Positions 1 to 7,246 of a stretch of DNA of 64,000 nucleotides are shown here, in pieces. Both the position numbers and the translations under genes were made by a program. Origin of the DNA: Ardenticatenaceae bacterium (GTDB lineage: Bacteria; Chloroflexota; Anaerolineae; Promineifilales; Promineifilaceae); the NCBI GenBank assembly GCA_030065875.1, contig JASJCR010000015.1:27145-91144 (forward strand). Direction: 5' to 3'. The notes under the pieces were generated by a model. That model saw nothing but the letters and a program-made list of their open reading frames with translations. It did no database searches and had not been told where the DNA came from. The number at the start of each line of letters is the position of its first letter. Position 1 is the stretch's first letter.

Positions 1-1103
1 GTCAACTCGCCAATTAACGTTTCCGCCTGCAGATTCAGCTGGGTGGTCATGTGTTGGCGGGTGCGATTGAGATCGTTGACCTTGTGGGCCCAGAAGCGCG
101 CCTCTTCCAGGTTGGTGGCGGTCAGCAAATAGGCCGCGATGTATGCGTGTCCGGGGCGATTCATGCGGCCGCGCGGACCGTTTACTTCAACCGTTTGCGG
201 CCCGATTCGACCGGCGGCATTGATGCGCGGCCCCAGGGCAAAAGCGATACTTTCCGCAGTGATTTGACCCTTCTTTAAACCGGCGACTTCAGCCAAAGCG
301 ACCAACCCCGGCCGGTTAAGCTGATTGAGGACCGTTAAGCCATCGCGCACCAGCAGGCGATTTTCACCCAGCAGGGGGGTCACGTCCGCTACGGTGCCGA
401 TCGCCACCAGATCGAGAAGGGACGTTGTGTCAAAGTCTGTTGCGTGGTGGATGTGCAGCGCCTGAGCTAATTTATAAGCAAGACCCACCCCGGCCAACAT
501 CTCTTCAGGGTAGGTGCAATCCGGCTGTTTGGGGTTGATGATGGCCAGCGCGGGCGGCAGCTCACTCCCCAGGTTATGGTGATCGGTTAAGATGACGTCC
601 AGGCCGTTTGATTGTGCCTGAGCCACTTCCGCCACCGAACGAATGCCGCAGTCGACCGTGATGACCAGCTTGGCCCCAAAATCCTGCTGAATTTTAAGCA
701 GGGCGTCGTGGTTTAAACCGTATCCCTCATCGATGCGATCGGGAATGTAGGGGCGCACCTGGCTGCGATCAAATCCCAATCGTCGCAGGGCTTCGGTTAA
801 TAAAACGGTTGAGGTGACCCCATCGCAGTCAAAATCTCCGTAGACCACGATGTTTTCCTGATTTGCCAGCGCCTCACCAATACGTTGGACGGCCGCCCCC
901 ATTCCTTTGAGTTCAAACGGGTCGGTTGAAAGTAAATATTGTCCGGTGATAAACGCTTCGATTTCCGCTTCGGTTGTTAACCCTCGGTTGTACAAAACCT
1001 GCTGCAAAATCGGATGATAGTGAGAAATTCGCTGCCCTACATCGGAGGGCATAATTGGGGCGATTTCCCATCGCTTTGATGTCATTTCGGTGATGGAACC
1101 CAT
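1..1103 (-). CDS. recJ: Single-stranded-DNA-specific exonuclease RecJ (C-terminus beyond window)
   Basis: A frame open from an ATG at 1103 to the window edge encodes the first ~367 residues of a RecJ-type 5'-3' ssDNA exonuclease, which acts in recombination and mismatch repair. Visible DHH-superfamily motifs are YGDFDCDGVTS near residue 86, VTVDCGI near 148, ILTDHH near 171, and GPRINAAGR near 290, the conserved motif beginning the second half. These acidic and His residues bind the Mn/Mg ions. Between AAGR and the usual next block (normally starting directly with HA) there is an extra stretch of about 18 residues rich in Gly, Pro and Arg. The gene is the last visible one of a minus-strand run behind the LRR gene (58-base gap). 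Only the C-terminal part is missing; the identification is firm. Confidence 0.95.
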   Translation of the reverse strand, partial: MGSITEMTSKRWEIAPIMPSDVGQRISHYHPILQQVLYNRGLTTEAEIEAFITGQYLLSTDPFELKGMGAAVQRIGEALANQENIVVYGDFDCDGVTSTVLLTEALRRLGFDRSQVRPYIPDRIDEGYGLNHDALLKIQQDFGAKLVITVDCGIRSVAEVAQAQSNGLDVILTDHHNLGSELPPALAIINPKQPDCTYPEEMLAGVGLAYKLAQALHIHHATDFDTTSLLDLVAIGTVADVTPLLGENRLLVRDGLTVLNQLNRPGLVALAEVAGLKKGQITAESIAFALGPRINAAGRIGPQTVEVNGPRGRMNRPGHAYIAAYLLTATNLEEARFWAHKVNDLNRTRQHMTTQLNLQAETLIGEL

Positions 1104-1161
1104 AACGGTATCTTAGCCTCTTGGCGGTATTTTGAAAAGATTGCTGATCACTTATAAAACG

Positions 1162-1896
1162 TCAAATTGCCGAATTGTGTCCATCTTCACCCTCTTCGGG
1201 CGGATCAGGGCCATAAACTGCGGCCGACCAATCAGATAAGGGAAAGAAAACTTCAAGCAGTTCGCGCAATTCTTCATCCAATCCATGACGAATGTGATAT
1301 CCGATAAATTGATCAGCCAAGTCGTGATGGGTTTCGGCGGTCAACTCCTCAGGCGGTACCGTCAACAAGTCAGCCCAAGCGCGTAAATCTTCAATCTCCA
1401 GGTAATGAGCAACCAATTTTATAAAATCCGGAGGCGGCGGCGGGGGCACAACCGGCGGAAATTTTTCCCGGTAGAAACTGATAATTTCCTGCGGCCGGTT
1501 CCAGCGGGCAATGACCTCGGGAGGAAGCGGCAGCGGATTTCCCGCCAGCTGTAAATTTTCCAGCCGGCTTAAGTTCAATACCCCTTCCGGCAGGTGCACC
1601 AGTCGATTGCTCTTTAAATTGAGGTTGGTCAGGTTCGCGCACTGGGCCAATTCATCGGGCAGGGCGGTCAGCTGATTGTTGACCAGGCTTAGCTGGAGTA
1701 AATTTTGCAGTTGACCGATCTGGACAGGGAGCGTTTTTAGCTGATTGTCTCGCAGGCTCAAATGGGTTAGGGAAATCGCCTGCCCGATCAAATCAGGCAC
1801 GTGCTCGAGCTCTAATCCGCTGAGATCCAGATGGGTATCCTGGCCATCAATCACTTCCTGAATTAGATCGGCCGCGTAGGTGTGAATATCGCTCAT
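1162..1896 (-). CDS. Leucine-rich-repeat protein with possible C-terminal death-fold (EAD-like) domain
   Basis: A 244-residue protein without signal peptide or membrane segment, so probably cytoplasmic. Residues about 20-130 hold four to five LRRs of 23 residues with the pattern LxxLxLxxNxLxxLP, a protein-interaction solenoid. A PPPPPP linker near 150 separates them from an acidic helical C-terminal unit (about 155-235) with the pattern DLRAWADLL, then LADQFIGYHIRHGLDEELRE, then a Trp. By eye this resembles effector-associated (EAD1-type) death-fold domains, which recruit caspase/CHAT-type effectors; that is an inference. The gene follows the P1 peptidase gene by only 8 bases and precedes recJ, suggesting one transcript. 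The LRR call is firm, the tail call tentative. Confidence 0.85.
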   Translation of the reverse strand: MSDIHTYAADLIQEVIDGQDTHLDLSGLELEHVPDLIGQAISLTHLSLRDNQLKTLPVQIGQLQNLLQLSLVNNQLTALPDELAQCANLTNLNLKSNRLVHLPEGVLNLSRLENLQLAGNPLPLPPEVIARWNRPQEIISFYREKFPPVVPPPPPPDFIKLVAHYLEIEDLRAWADLLTVPPEELTAETHHDLADQFIGYHIRHGLDEELRELLEVFFPLSDWSAAVYGPDPPEEGEDGHNSAI

Positions 1897-1904
1897 TTTG
1901 ACGA

Positions 1905-2855
1905 TTAGCTTTTTATTGACGCCAGACCGGGAAACCCATTGGTCGTTTCGGCCGTTGTCACCGCCCGGCGAATCGCCTCTTTAACGACGTGAACCGCACC
2001 GGCGGCCACAGCGTCAAAGGGCACGTCTTCGATTAACCCGGTGGAAAGGGCAAAAGCGGTATCACCATCGTGCATCGTATGGGCCGGCCGGATGGAGATT
2101 GACAATCCATCATGGGCTCGCTGGGCCAGGCGATTGGTTTCAACTTTGCTCAGCTTGGCGGTGGTGGCTACGACGACCAGGGTGGTATTGGTCAAGGAGG
2201 GTGGTGGTGCTGTGGGGAAGCGGCGAAGAGGGTCCTGCTCGACCATCCAGCGGCCGGATTGATGATCACGAGCGCCGGCTAAGACCGTGCCGTCCTCATT
2301 GACGACATCACCCACCGCGTTGACCACGGCCCCGGCAAAGACCGTCACGCCATCAACTTCAATCGTGGCCATGCCAAAACCGCTTTTCATAAAATTGAGG
2401 AATCCGGACCATTTCCCAACGGTGACGCCTGCCCCAGCGCCCACGCACCCTTCGGCCGGTGCTTCACCGCTGTCCGCAGCTAGACTGGCCTCGTACCCCA
2501 TATGGCTGTCCGGCTGCCGCTGGCCGCCGTTGATAAACAGATCGTACACGACCGCGGTGGGCACGATGGGAACCGGTTTAACCGGGGTGGGGTGCCCGAT
2601 TTCCCGTTCAGCCAAATAGCGCATGACCCCGTCGGCCGTGGCCAACCCGAAGGCGCTCCCACCGGTCAGGCAAACGGCGTGGATATAGGGCACGGATTTG
2701 AGGGGATCGAGCAGGGCGATTTCCCGGCTGCCGGGCCCCATGCCTCGAATTTCAACCCCGCCAACCGTGTTGGGCGGGCATAAGAAAACCGTACAGCCGG
2801 TGTGGTGTTCATTATCTGTTGCGTGTCCGATACGAAGATTGGCGTAGTTAGGCAT
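1905..2855 (-). CDS. P1 family peptidase (DmpA/S58-like aminopeptidase)
   Basis: A 316-residue protein of the DmpA/PepT-like S58 family: Ntn-fold aminopeptidases that cleave themselves before a Ser/Thr nucleophile to give two chains. Visible family landmarks are NTVGGVEIRGMGPGSRE at the N-terminus (RGGxPGTRE in relatives), TGGSAFGLATADGVMRYL, and GCVGAGAGVTVGK followed by KSGFGMATI. The Thr in MATI (near residue 164) is the likely nucleophile and processing site. No signal peptide is seen. Relatives act on D-amino-acid esters, beta-peptides or L-aminopeptide substrates; the substrate here cannot be told. It is the first gene of a minus-strand group with the LRR gene and recJ. Confidence 0.9.
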   Translation of the reverse strand: MPNYANLRIGHATDNEHHTGCTVFLCPPNTVGGVEIRGMGPGSREIALLDPLKSVPYIHAVCLTGGSAFGLATADGVMRYLAEREIGHPTPVKPVPIVPTAVVYDLFINGGQRQPDSHMGYEASLAADSGEAPAEGCVGAGAGVTVGKWSGFLNFMKSGFGMATIEVDGVTVFAGAVVNAVGDVVNEDGTVLAGARDHQSGRWMVEQDPLRRFPTAPPPSLTNTTLVVVATTAKLSKVETNRLAQRAHDGLSISIRPAHTMHDGDTAFALSTGLIEDVPFDAVAAGAVHVVKEAIRRAVTTAETTNGFPGLASIKS

Positions 2856-2857
2856 AA

Positions 2858-3000
2858 GTTTAGCAATTTAGCGCGGCCCTGTGGGCCTGTTAGCACGAGG
2901 CTGCGCCTCTTTTAGCTCGGCGCTAACGCGCCTGTTAGCTAACAGCTGAAAGCCGCGAAGCGGCGGGCTAAAAGGCCGTCAGGCCGTGCTGTTGAGCTAA
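2858..3000. repeat. Array of mini-hairpins with GCTAA linkers
   Basis: Between the P1 peptidase start and tRNA-His lies a run of short palindromes with small loops: GGCCCTGTGGGCC, GAGGCTGCGCCTC, CGGCGCTAACGCGCC, GCCGCGAAGCGGC and GGCCGTCAGGCC. They are separated by linkers such as TTTTAGCT and TGTTAGCT. Related units recur at 17880-17950 and 30360-30465. No coding potential is seen. Confidence 0.6.
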
Positions 3001-3030
3001 TAAAAAAAAGCCCCTCTTTCGAGCGGCCTT
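3001..3030 (-). terminator. Rho-independent terminator of tRNA-His
   Basis: On the minus strand, just downstream of the tRNA, GCCGCTC-GAAA-GAGGGGC forms a 7-bp stem with one mismatch and a GNRA tetraloop, followed by eight Ts. Confidence 0.75.
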
Positions 3031-3036
3031 TGGTAG

Positions 3037-3110
3037 GGCGAGTGGTGGGATTTGAACCCACGATCTTCTGGGCCACAACCAGACGTGTTAACCCCTACAC
3101 TACACCCGCC
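3037..3110 (-). tRNA. tRNA-His(GTG)
   Basis: The cloverleaf is complete on the minus strand. Acceptor arms GCGGGTG/CACTCGC pair with one G-T wobble. The anticodon arm is TCTGG-TTGTGGC-CCAGA with anticodon GTG, and the T-loop is TTTGAAT. The base before position 1 is G (3110) and the discriminator is C, the G-1:C73 pair recognised by histidyl-tRNA synthetase. The CCA end is not encoded. Confidence 0.95.
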
Positions 3111-3161
3111 ATGCGAAGTCGGATTTTACACGAATTTATTCCGCCTAGCAAGATGAAAACC

Positions 3162-3644
3162 CTATTCAAAGGGGGTTCCAATCTTGGCCTCCTCCAAATT
3201 TCTAACGAGAACTGATTTGGCCGTTCCGCCCCAGCCGTACTCAATTATTTGACCCGCTTCAAGAACAAAATACCGCTTGAGGTCCTCACCTGAATACTCT
3301 TCAACACGATTGCCGCGCCGAATCAGCGTCATGTTGGCCGTTACCTGCCCCGATCTTTCATGAAAATGTTGATAGGTCATTGTTTTCCGGCTTCCCATTT
3401 TTTTTAGAATGACCTTGATGGCTGATCCCGGATAAACATCTGGGGGTTGGTCAAAGTCCACCCATTCGCCATTTCCAACTTTATAGGCGAGCACCAGGGC
3501 GTCATTGTATTTGATCCAGAAGGGATTTTCTTCGAGTTGGCCGTTGATTACAAGATGGGCATTGCAGAAGATGATCCCCTCTTCATCTCGTTCTTCATAG
3601 TAACCAACTTTTTGACCGTCGATTTCAAACGTAAAGTACTTCAT
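3162..3644 (-). CDS. Hypothetical protein, 160 aa
   Basis: Not recognised. The protein is soluble-looking, beta-rich and starts MKYFTFEIDGQKVGYYEE. It has repeated Tyr/Phe/Trp-containing strands and an internal TMTYQHFHERSGQ segment, suggesting a small beta-barrel or domain similar to DUFs that describe a query-like scalar. It stands alone between tRNA-His and the DinB gene, both on the same strand. Composition and length suggest a real gene, but there is no motif from which to infer function. Confidence 0.6.
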   Translation of the reverse strand: MKYFTFEIDGQKVGYYEERDEEGIIFCNAHLVINGQLEENPFWIKYNDALVLAYKVGNGEWVDFDQPPDVYPGSAIKVILKKMGSRKTMTYQHFHERSGQVTANMTLIRRGNRVEEYSGEDLKRYFVLEAGQIIEYGWGGTAKSVLVRNLEEAKIGTPFE

Positions 3645-3720
3645 AAGCCGTGACTACATTTAATGCTCCACGGTTTTGCACCAAGCAGCGGCAGATGTTT
3701 TCTCTGGTGAATGGTAAGGG

Positions 3721-4230
3721 TCAAGTGGATACATTTTGATTGCCATTGGCGGTTGACTTCATGCTTGCCAGGTGGGCGATCGATGCCCCAATAACGACAT
3801 TGGCGACAAGCTGTGCGCCGCTGACTTCTCCCCGAATTATTTCAAGATACGCGGTTTGAGCCAGCTGCTCATCGCTTAACGATTTCAAGGTGGCGATGAC
3901 CCGCCTGGATTCATTTTGCAAATAGGCCAAGACTGCTTCCTGAGAGTCATTGGCGTGCAGCAGGGCGTTTTGAGCATTTTCCTCATCCACTTGCGATCCG
4001 GTCATTTTGGGTAAGGGCAGTCCTGCAGCGATCTTTTCTACCCAGGCTATGCGCCCGTAATGGGCAATACCTACGTGATGGGCGGTTGACGCAATTGACC
4101 ACCTCTCCGCCCCGGTGTGTTTTTGCCAATTTTTATCAGAGCAGGTGGATACAAAATCAATTAATTCCTGGTGCAGGCTCTTAAATTGATGGAGGAGCTG
4201 GTTTGTTTGACTGGCATTGTGTGAGGTCAT
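3721..4230 (-). CDS. DinB-like / DUF664-type helical bundle protein
   Basis: A 169-residue protein from the ATG at 4230; an in-frame upstream ATG at 4272 would add 14 hydrophobic residues overlapping a dispersed repeat and is less likely. The order of helices and the pattern GAERWSIASTAHHVGIAHYGRIAW match the DinB/YfiT four-helix bundle family, in which His residues from separate helices bind a metal. Here HH around residues 50-51 and a late His (IAHLASMK) fit. Many members are thiol (bacillithiol/mycothiol) transferases or of unknown function. It is alone between a hypothetical gene and a repeat-rich gap. Confidence 0.8.
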   Translation of the reverse strand: MTSHNASQTNQLLHQFKSLHQELIDFVSTCSDKNWQKHTGAERWSIASTAHHVGIAHYGRIAWVEKIAAGLPLPKMTGSQVDEENAQNALLHANDSQEAVLAYLQNESRRVIATLKSLSDEQLAQTAYLEIIRGEVSGAQLVANVVIGASIAHLASMKSTANGNQNVST

Positions 4231-4280
4231 ATAGGTTCTTTTGAATGTTGAGAAAGTGATTAAAAACGCCACAATAGCGC

Positions 4281-4392
4281 TGGCTGAGCTTGTCGAAGCC
4301 GAAGGGACTCACTGCATTTAACGTGCCGCTTCGGTCCGACGCAGCCTTCGACAGGCTCAAGCATCGTCCTATGACAGGCTCAGGCATCGTCT
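4281..4392. repeat. Dispersed GACAGGCTCAG-type inverted repeat
   Basis: GCTGAGCTTGTCGAAGCC at 4283-4300 faces GCAGCCTTCGACAGGCTCAA at 4341-4360, and a further partial copy GACAGGCTCAGGCATCGTC follows at 4373-4391. The two arms can pair. Elements of this GCCTTCGACAGGCTCA type are common dispersed intergenic repeats in many bacteria. It lies immediately upstream of the DinB gene. Confidence 0.6.
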
Positions 4393-4496
4393 TCAATGAG
4401 TTATTAAACACACTTTAATCATTAAATGATTGGAGTTTAAGCAAATTGCAAGAATTATTCAAAATTTAATTGTCCGCAGATAATTTTAGCTATGAT

Positions 4497-4622
4497 ACTT
4501 TTTGTAAACTACTTATGTGGCTTATAAAAACTTTTCTAAAATAATTTGTCCACAGATTGCGCAGATTTTCGCAGATTACAGACAAAAATCTGCGGCCATC
4601 TGCGTAATCTGCGGATATTTTT
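4497..4622. repeat. Dispersed CACAGATT/GCAGATT repeat island
   Basis: The box CTTTTTGTAAACTACTT at 4497-4513 is followed by CACAGATTGCGCAGATTTTC and an imperfect inverted copy (ATCTGCGTAATCTGCGG). The same 17-base box occurs inverted at about 50191-50207, again next to CACAGATT repeats. The rest of the gap 4231-4645 is AT-rich, with nothing else recognisable. Confidence 0.6.
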
Positions 4623-4645
4623 TTATAAAACTTATTGTGATCCAC

Positions 4646-4999
4646 CTAATCGAACGATTCTGACAAACCAATCATATTCCCATCCGGATCGTAAACGGCC
4701 GCCAGCCGCTCACCAAACGGTTTTTGAACCGGCGGGTAGCGCACCAGGGCTCCCATATTAACCAGACGTTGAAAGGTATAATCAAGATCCAGCACTCGAA
4801 ACCAGAGGGAAACCCCACCAAACGGATTGCGAGGCTGATCCACCTGATCAAAGCCGAGATAGAGGTCTTCAAGCTGAAAGCCGGTATGGCCGGGCGCGCG
4901 GAATGGTTCATCAAGTTCAAAGGCGATGCGATAAAAATCAGCCAGATAAGTCATGCGATGGGTAAAGATGATGGCGGTATCGACACGCGTGATGAGCAT
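4646..4999 (-). CDS. VOC family (glyoxalase/bleomycin-resistance-like) protein
   Basis: A 117-residue single VOC unit. It opens LITRVDTAIIFTHRMTYLADFY, continues with the pattern GFQLEDLYLGFD and FGGVSLWFRVLDLD, and ends with the hallmark FGERLAAVYDPDGNMIGL. VOC proteins assemble paired beta-alpha-beta-beta-beta units around a metal and serve as dioxygenases, glyoxalases or drug-binding proteins; the substrate is not predictable. The start chosen (4999) shares one base with the stop of the upstream glycosylase gene (TAATG), implying translational coupling; an ATG at 5050 would lie deep inside that gene. Confidence 0.85.
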   Translation of the reverse strand: MLITRVDTAIIFTHRMTYLADFYRIAFELDEPFRAPGHTGFQLEDLYLGFDQVDQPRNPFGGVSLWFRVLDLDYTFQRLVNMGALVRYPPVQKPFGERLAAVYDPDGNMIGLSESFD

Positions 5000-6255
5000 T
5001 ATTGATTCCTTGTTTCGGCCGTCGTCAGATCGTGGGATCTGAGTTTCCAAAACGCCGGCCGTTTATCGTACACGATCTGTTCCGCCCCTAAAAATCTTCC
5101 CAGATCGGCGATGGTTTCCCCAATAGCGGCGGCCGTTTGACCATCTTTTGGGGCGTCATTTTGCGCATAGACATTATGAATGGTTAATATTTTTTTCTTG
5201 TAATCCATTTTGGGATCAATCCGGCCGATCAGCTGATCGTGATGCAAAATGGGGAGAACATAATAGCCAAATTCCCGTTTTGCTTTTGGCACATAAATTT
5301 CAATGCGGTAGTAAAAATCCCACATCAGTTCCGTGCGATTGCGATCGCGGATCAGATTATCAAAAGGTGAAAGTAACGCGGTTTTACCCCGCCAATTATC
5401 AGAGCGAATCGCTTCTAAATGGGGAAGCTGGTCGGGGGTTAAAAACCACTCTCCCGGCCAGCCGTCAATTTCCACCGGTAAAATTTGTTTTTCGGTCGCC
5501 AGCTGCGGCAAAATCGCTTCAATCCCCGGGTAGCGCCCTTCTATGAAGTGCTTTTTAATATCCGCCAAACGGCCGACCCCCAGCGACCGCAGCGCTTTTT
5601 GAGCGGCATCGGCGGTGACCGCTTCGCTTGACCAGCCGGAATCCAATGATTCAAGCGGCAAAACCCGTGAGGCCAGATCCCACCAGCGCTTCAGCCCGTC
5701 TCGTTTGGCAACCAGAATTTCACCGCTTGTCCACAAGTAGTCGAGCATAAAGGCGACGCTGCGGCCGGAAGACCATCCGCCAGATTCCCAGGGAACCTTC
5801 GATTGATTTTCAAATTGATTGGTGAGCAGCGGGCCGCGCCGGTCTAATTCACTCAGGATGTACGCTTTAAACTCCGGGTTGTCGTGGACCCATTTATTCA
5901 GCCGCTTTGCCCAGCTGCTTTTAGGGGAGGCAGCGTAGCGTCGCATGTGGTGCTCATGGAGAGGGAAATCTTCTGTCAGCACAATTGAAGCGGCGTGGGC
6001 CCAATACTCAAAAATCAGCTGTTCTGCAACCAGGTCATGGAGCCACTGGCGATTGTACTGCCCGAGGCGGCTCCACAATACGAGATATTGAGTGCGTTCT
6101 ACCGCTCGTATCGGATCGAGCTGCAGACAGCGAATTTTTTGCATTGTTTTGTAAAGCGCCTCTTTTGAGGCCGGGTGGTTTGAGTGGGTAAGCTGTTGGG
6201 CTGAAATCGCCAAACGTCTTGCTTCTGTTGGTGTAAGCTGAATTGATTTGGTCAT
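4999..6255 (-). CDS. YcaQ/AlkX-type winged-helix DNA glycosylase
   Basis: A 418-residue member of the HTH_42 (DUF1006) family. E. coli YcaQ is a DNA glycosylase that unhooks interstrand crosslinks, and Streptomyces AlkZ protects against azinomycin. The catalytic QxD motif is visible as Q45-L46-D47 in RCLQLDPIR, followed by the winged-helix region (LGQYNRQWLHDLV, EYWAHAASIV) and the C-terminal LLSPFDNLIRDR block. The gene is full length for the family. It is translationally coupled to the VOC gene downstream, and VOC proteins are often drug-sequestering, so a role in tolerance to DNA-damaging natural products is possible but inferred. Confidence 0.88.
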   Translation of the reverse strand: MTKSIQLTPTEARRLAISAQQLTHSNHPASKEALYKTMQKIRCLQLDPIRAVERTQYLVLWSRLGQYNRQWLHDLVAEQLIFEYWAHAASIVLTEDFPLHEHHMRRYAASPKSSWAKRLNKWVHDNPEFKAYILSELDRRGPLLTNQFENQSKVPWESGGWSSGRSVAFMLDYLWTSGEILVAKRDGLKRWWDLASRVLPLESLDSGWSSEAVTADAAQKALRSLGVGRLADIKKHFIEGRYPGIEAILPQLATEKQILPVEIDGWPGEWFLTPDQLPHLEAIRSDNWRGKTALLSPFDNLIRDRNRTELMWDFYYRIEIYVPKAKREFGYYVLPILHHDQLIGRIDPKMDYKKKILTIHNVYAQNDAPKDGQTAAAIGETIADLGRFLGAEQIVYDKRPAFWKLRSHDLTTAETRNQ

Positions 6256-6556
6256 CCTCTCTCACTTTTGAGTAAATGGGTTACTGATGACATTATAAAG
6301 CGGAACAAATGTTCGGGTCAAGCTGCGGATACCAAACCGGCCGCTTATCGATTGGCAGAATCAAATCGAATTTTCGCAAACGGGTCAAATCAGGTTGCGG
6401 AATTAGAACATGTGTGCTATTATTCGCCTTGTCTGATCACACCCCTTTAGTACCATTTACCCTCCCTTTTTTGATTGTTTGATGTGTAATCATTTCTATT
6501 AACCATTCAAACAGGGGACTAAATTACATCTTGCCAGTAGGTGAGGAGGTTATTAC
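6256..6556. other. Divergent intergenic region, 301 bases
   Basis: Separates the divergent glycosylase (minus) and HEAT-like (plus) genes and should hold both promoters. The right part contains an A/T-rich stretch and a clear ribosome binding site, GAGGAGG at 6543-6549, serving the gene at 6557. No array, tRNA or further gene is seen. Confidence 0.5.
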
Positions 6557-7117
6557 ATGTTTGGTGTTCAAGAACAGTCGGTGGCGTCGCTGGTTGAAAT
6601 CGTTCCAACTTCGAATATATTGCCAACGCTGCTGCGGGTGGCTGAAACAACCCTGGAGAGATATCCGGTGGCGGATGTCTTTGCCCTGGCCCAGGGATTG
6701 GTTCACTCGAAGGTCGTTCAAGTGCGTATGTTGGCGATTACCCTTTTGGGTTTAACGGCCGATCAAATTGTTGACGCGAAGACGATGATGCGCAAAATGG
6801 CCGCCAATGATGATTCTGAATTGGTCCACGATGCTTTGGGAGTTGCTTTTGAACTGTATTGTTCAAGAGTCGGCTATGCGTATGTACAGAGCGAGATCGC
6901 GGAGTGGTTAACCGATCGATCACCTATTGTCCGGCGAGCGGTAATTGAAGGGTTGCGGGTGTGGACCGATCGCCCATATTTTGATTTGTGGCCAGAAGAA
7001 GCGGTGGCTTATTTGCAGTGGCTGGTGGATGACGATGATGACCATGTGGCCCAGTCTGCTCACGATGCCTTAAACGAGGTGTATGACAGCTACCCCCATT
7101 TGCGGCTTGAAGTTTAG
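6557..7117 (+). CDS. HEAT/ARM-like helical repeat protein, 186 aa
   Basis: An all-helical soluble protein whose helix pairs recur about every 35-40 residues (VVQVRMLAITLLGLTADQIV, ELVHDALGVAFELY, SPIVRRAVIEGLRVW, DHVAQSAHDALNEVY), typical of HEAT or DNA-alkylation-repair-type solenoids. The repeats contain the conserved Pro/Asp and Arg positions of HEAT motifs. The start is supported by GAGGAGG 7-13 bases upstream. It is a single gene followed by a terminator at 7145. It is divergent from a DNA glycosylase gene, and AlkD-like glycosylases are HEAT proteins, but catalytic residues cannot be assigned. Confidence 0.75.
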   Translation: MFGVQEQSVASLVEIVPTSNILPTLLRVAETTLERYPVADVFALAQGLVHSKVVQVRMLAITLLGLTADQIVDAKTMMRKMAANDDSELVHDALGVAFELYCSRVGYAYVQSEIAEWLTDRSPIVRRAVIEGLRVWTDRPYFDLWPEEAVAYLQWLVDDDDDHVAQSAHDALNEVYDSYPHLRLEV

Positions 7118-7144
7118 CGCGGCCGGTTTGATTTAAATTGACCG

Positions 7145-7184
7145 AGAGTGTCTTTTGTCGATAGACGAAGGACACTCTTTTTTT
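7145..7184 (+). terminator. Rho-independent terminator
   Basis: AGAGTGTC and GACACTCT form an 8-bp stem around an 18-base loop, followed by a T-rich run (TTTTTT). It ends the HEAT-like gene transcript. Confidence 0.85.
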
Positions 7185-7246
7185 ATGAGTCAGGTAAGAA
7201 AGTTGACAATTTTTGTCAACTTTGGGGTTTAATTTGAAGTAGAGAT

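Noticed and set aside
2287..2619. Plus-strand frame opposite the P1 peptidase
   Set aside because: Pro/Thr-rich shadow of a well-supported minus-strand gene.
3030..3215. Plus-strand 61-residue frame across tRNA-His
   Set aside because: Antisense of the tRNA (GFEPTIF-like peptide) and therefore not a gene.
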